NCBI GenBank assembly: GCA_002408385.1
Contig: DHSB01000084.1
Coordinates: 52,920 to 58,614, forward strand
Length of the DNA: 5,695 nt
Reading direction: 5' to 3'
Source of the DNA: Myxococcales bacterium UBA5297
GTDB taxonomy: Bacteria; Myxococcota; Myxococcia; Myxococcales; UBA5297
Part shown: positions 1 to 5,695 of the stretch, piece by piece
Layout: every line of letters begins with the position of its first letter
How positions within the stretch are numbered: position 1 is the stretch's first letter
Position numbers and translations under genes: made by a program
Notes under the pieces: model-generated
The model's database searches: none
What the model was told of the DNA's origin: nothing
What the model saw: the letters and a program-made list of their open reading frames with translations, nothing else

Positions 1-4759
<4,759 letters not shown>

Positions 4760-4766
4760 CGCTCGA

Positions 4767-4771
4767 CCTCT
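4767..4771 (-). promoter_or_regulatory. Ribosome binding site of the giant Cys-rich gene, overlapping the upstream stop codon
   Basis: The minus strand reads TAGAGG followed by seven bases and then ATG at 4759. AGAGG is a good Shine-Dalgarno core at a standard distance. Its first bases are also part of the TAG stop of the TPR/PEGA gene. This fixes the ATG at 4759 as the start, and it suggests that ribosomes finishing the upstream gene re-initiate here (translational coupling). Confidence 0.75.
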
Positions 4772-5695
4772 AGAAACGGAAGGTGGCCCACATGCCATTG
4801 GTTTCGCCGCCGAGCAGCGGGGCGATGCTCACCGCGGGCTGCTCGGGCTTTTGCTCGCCCGCCGGCGCGATCTGGTAGGGCTGCAGGCGGTTGACGTAGA
4901 CGAGCACCGCGCCGGTCACCAGCGCCGCACCGCCGACCGCGTAGCCCCCGATGCCGATGCCCTGCATGCGCGTGCCGTTGGTCCGGGTGCTCTCGAGATC
5001 GCTCGAGGGCACACAGCCCCCGCAGGCCTGGATCCCCTCGTCGAACTGCTGGATTTTTTCGATGCCGGTGAAGTGCAGGCCCCCGCCGACCGCGGCGACG
5101 AGCGCGCCGGCGGCGACGACCGACCAGGGCTTCCAGGCGTCCCAGCGGCGCCGGTACTCGGTCAGATCGGCCGCGGTGAGCAGCTCGAGGTCGAGGGTCG
5201 TCGTCTCGCCGGCCGGCAGCGCGCGGCTGGTCTCGTTGGTCAGGTAGCCTTCCTTGGTCGCCACGATGGAGTGGGGTCCGGGGCGCACGAAGTCCTCGAA
5301 CTCGCCGGGGGCGGTGAACAGGGGCCGGCCGTCCATGGTGATCTGGGCGCCTTCGACCGAGCAGCGGATCTTGACGCGGGCGAGCTGCTTCTCGACGAGC
5401 ACCTTGTAGGCCTTGGCCTGCTCGAACTTGTCCAGGTCGAGCGGCTCGGCCCCGTAGGCCATCGCCTTCTGCAGGTGACGGTGCACGTCGAGCGGCTGGT
5501 CGAGGTTGAGCAGCGCGAGCACGAGGTTGTAGTGGATGGCCGGGTGGTCCCAGTGCCCGAGCGCCTCGCGGTAGCGGGCGGCCGCCTGCACGAAGACCGA
5601 CTCCTTGAGCAGCGCGTTGCCCTCCTTGAACAGGCCGAGCGCCTTCTTCTGGCTCTCGGGCGAGACGCCGCGGGCCCAGGGGCGCTCGGCCGAAG
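4770..5695 (-). CDS. TPR and PEGA-like domain envelope protein with two transmembrane segments (5' end outside window)
   Basis: The reading frame is open from the right edge to a TAG stop at 4772-4770, giving 307 residues. A GTG at 5591-5589 could be taken as a start, but it lies inside a TPR helix and good TPR-like sequence continues upstream of it (SPESQKKALGLFKEGNALLK), so the true start is outside the window. Residues about 11-100 are helical, TPR-like (YREALGHWDHPAIHYNLVLA), and probably mediate protein-protein contacts. Residues about 106-172 form a PEGA-like small beta domain (GAQITMDG, then GPHSIVATKEGYL). Hydrophobic segments at about 190-208 and 245-267 look like membrane helices, joined by a loop of about 36 residues with a CGGC motif (224-227). 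A proline-rich tail ends in ATFRF. This TPR-PEGA-TM-TM plan is familiar from myxobacterial envelope proteins. The exact role is unknown; it may be a scaffold acting with the coupled downstream gene. Topology cannot be fixed without the N-terminus. Confidence 0.88.
   Translation of the reverse strand, partial: SAERPWARGVSPESQKKALGLFKEGNALLKESVFVQAAARYREALGHWDHPAIHYNLVLALLNLDQPLDVHRHLQKAMAYGAEPLDLDKFEQAKAYKVLVEKQLARVKIRCSVEGAQITMDGRPLFTAPGEFEDFVRPGPHSIVATKEGYLTNETSRALPAGETTTLDLELLTAADLTEYRRRWDAWKPWSVVAAGALVAAVGGGLHFTGIEKIQQFDEGIQACGGCVPSSDLESTRTNGTRMQGIGIGGYAVGGAALVTGAVLVYVNRLQPYQIAPAGEQKPEQPAVSIAPLLGGETNGMWATFRF

Noticed and set aside
4770..5591. GTG at 5591 as the start of the TPR/PEGA protein
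   Set aside because: TPR-like coding sequence continues in frame upstream to the window edge without a stop, and no good ribosome binding site precedes the GTG. It is an internal valine codon.

Overview
The window is very GC-rich bacterial DNA, densely coding on the minus strand. The style fits Myxococcota or another former deltaproteobacterium: a TPR/PEGA envelope protein with two membrane helices, followed by a giant secreted protein made of Myxococcus-type cysteine-rich repeats. This assignment rests on protein families and base composition only. No taxonomic marker is present.

Reading in the direction of transcription (right to left), the layout is as follows. (1) Positions 5695-4770 hold the C-terminal 307 residues of a TPR + PEGA-like protein with two transmembrane segments; its start lies beyond the right edge. 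(2) Ten bases later, with a ribosome binding site that overlaps the previous stop codon, a second gene starts at 4759. It stays open to position 1, giving 1,586 residues with no stop, so it continues past the left edge. The two genes look like a translationally coupled pair.

By manual translation the giant protein has, in order: a signal peptide with a possible lipoprotein cysteine (C28); a small Cys-rich cap; 31 consecutive four-cysteine repeats of 30-36 residues (about residues 60-1072); a non-repetitive 'DGTNSVEFEF ... AINGA' domain; a short five-Cys module; one divergent InlB-like bacterial repeat; and at least three and a half copies of an 84-85 residue 'VGGTVSGL ... NNGGD' beta-sandwich repeat running off the window. 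I count about 150 cysteines in 1,586 residues, so the protein must fold in an oxidising compartment, most plausibly at the cell surface or outside the cell.

The most interesting structure lies inside the cysteine-rich array. It has three evolutionary blocks: long units, then a three-unit higher-order repeat of about 97 residues copied five times, then almost uniform 31-residue units. It also shows a strict reciprocal Asn/Asp swap at two positions of each unit, tied to the type of the preceding unit.

All long plus-strand reading frames, including one of about 1,494 codons, are antisense shadows of these two genes. There is no gene-free stretch longer than 10 bases, and I saw no RNA gene, mobile element, CRISPR array, promoter or terminator.
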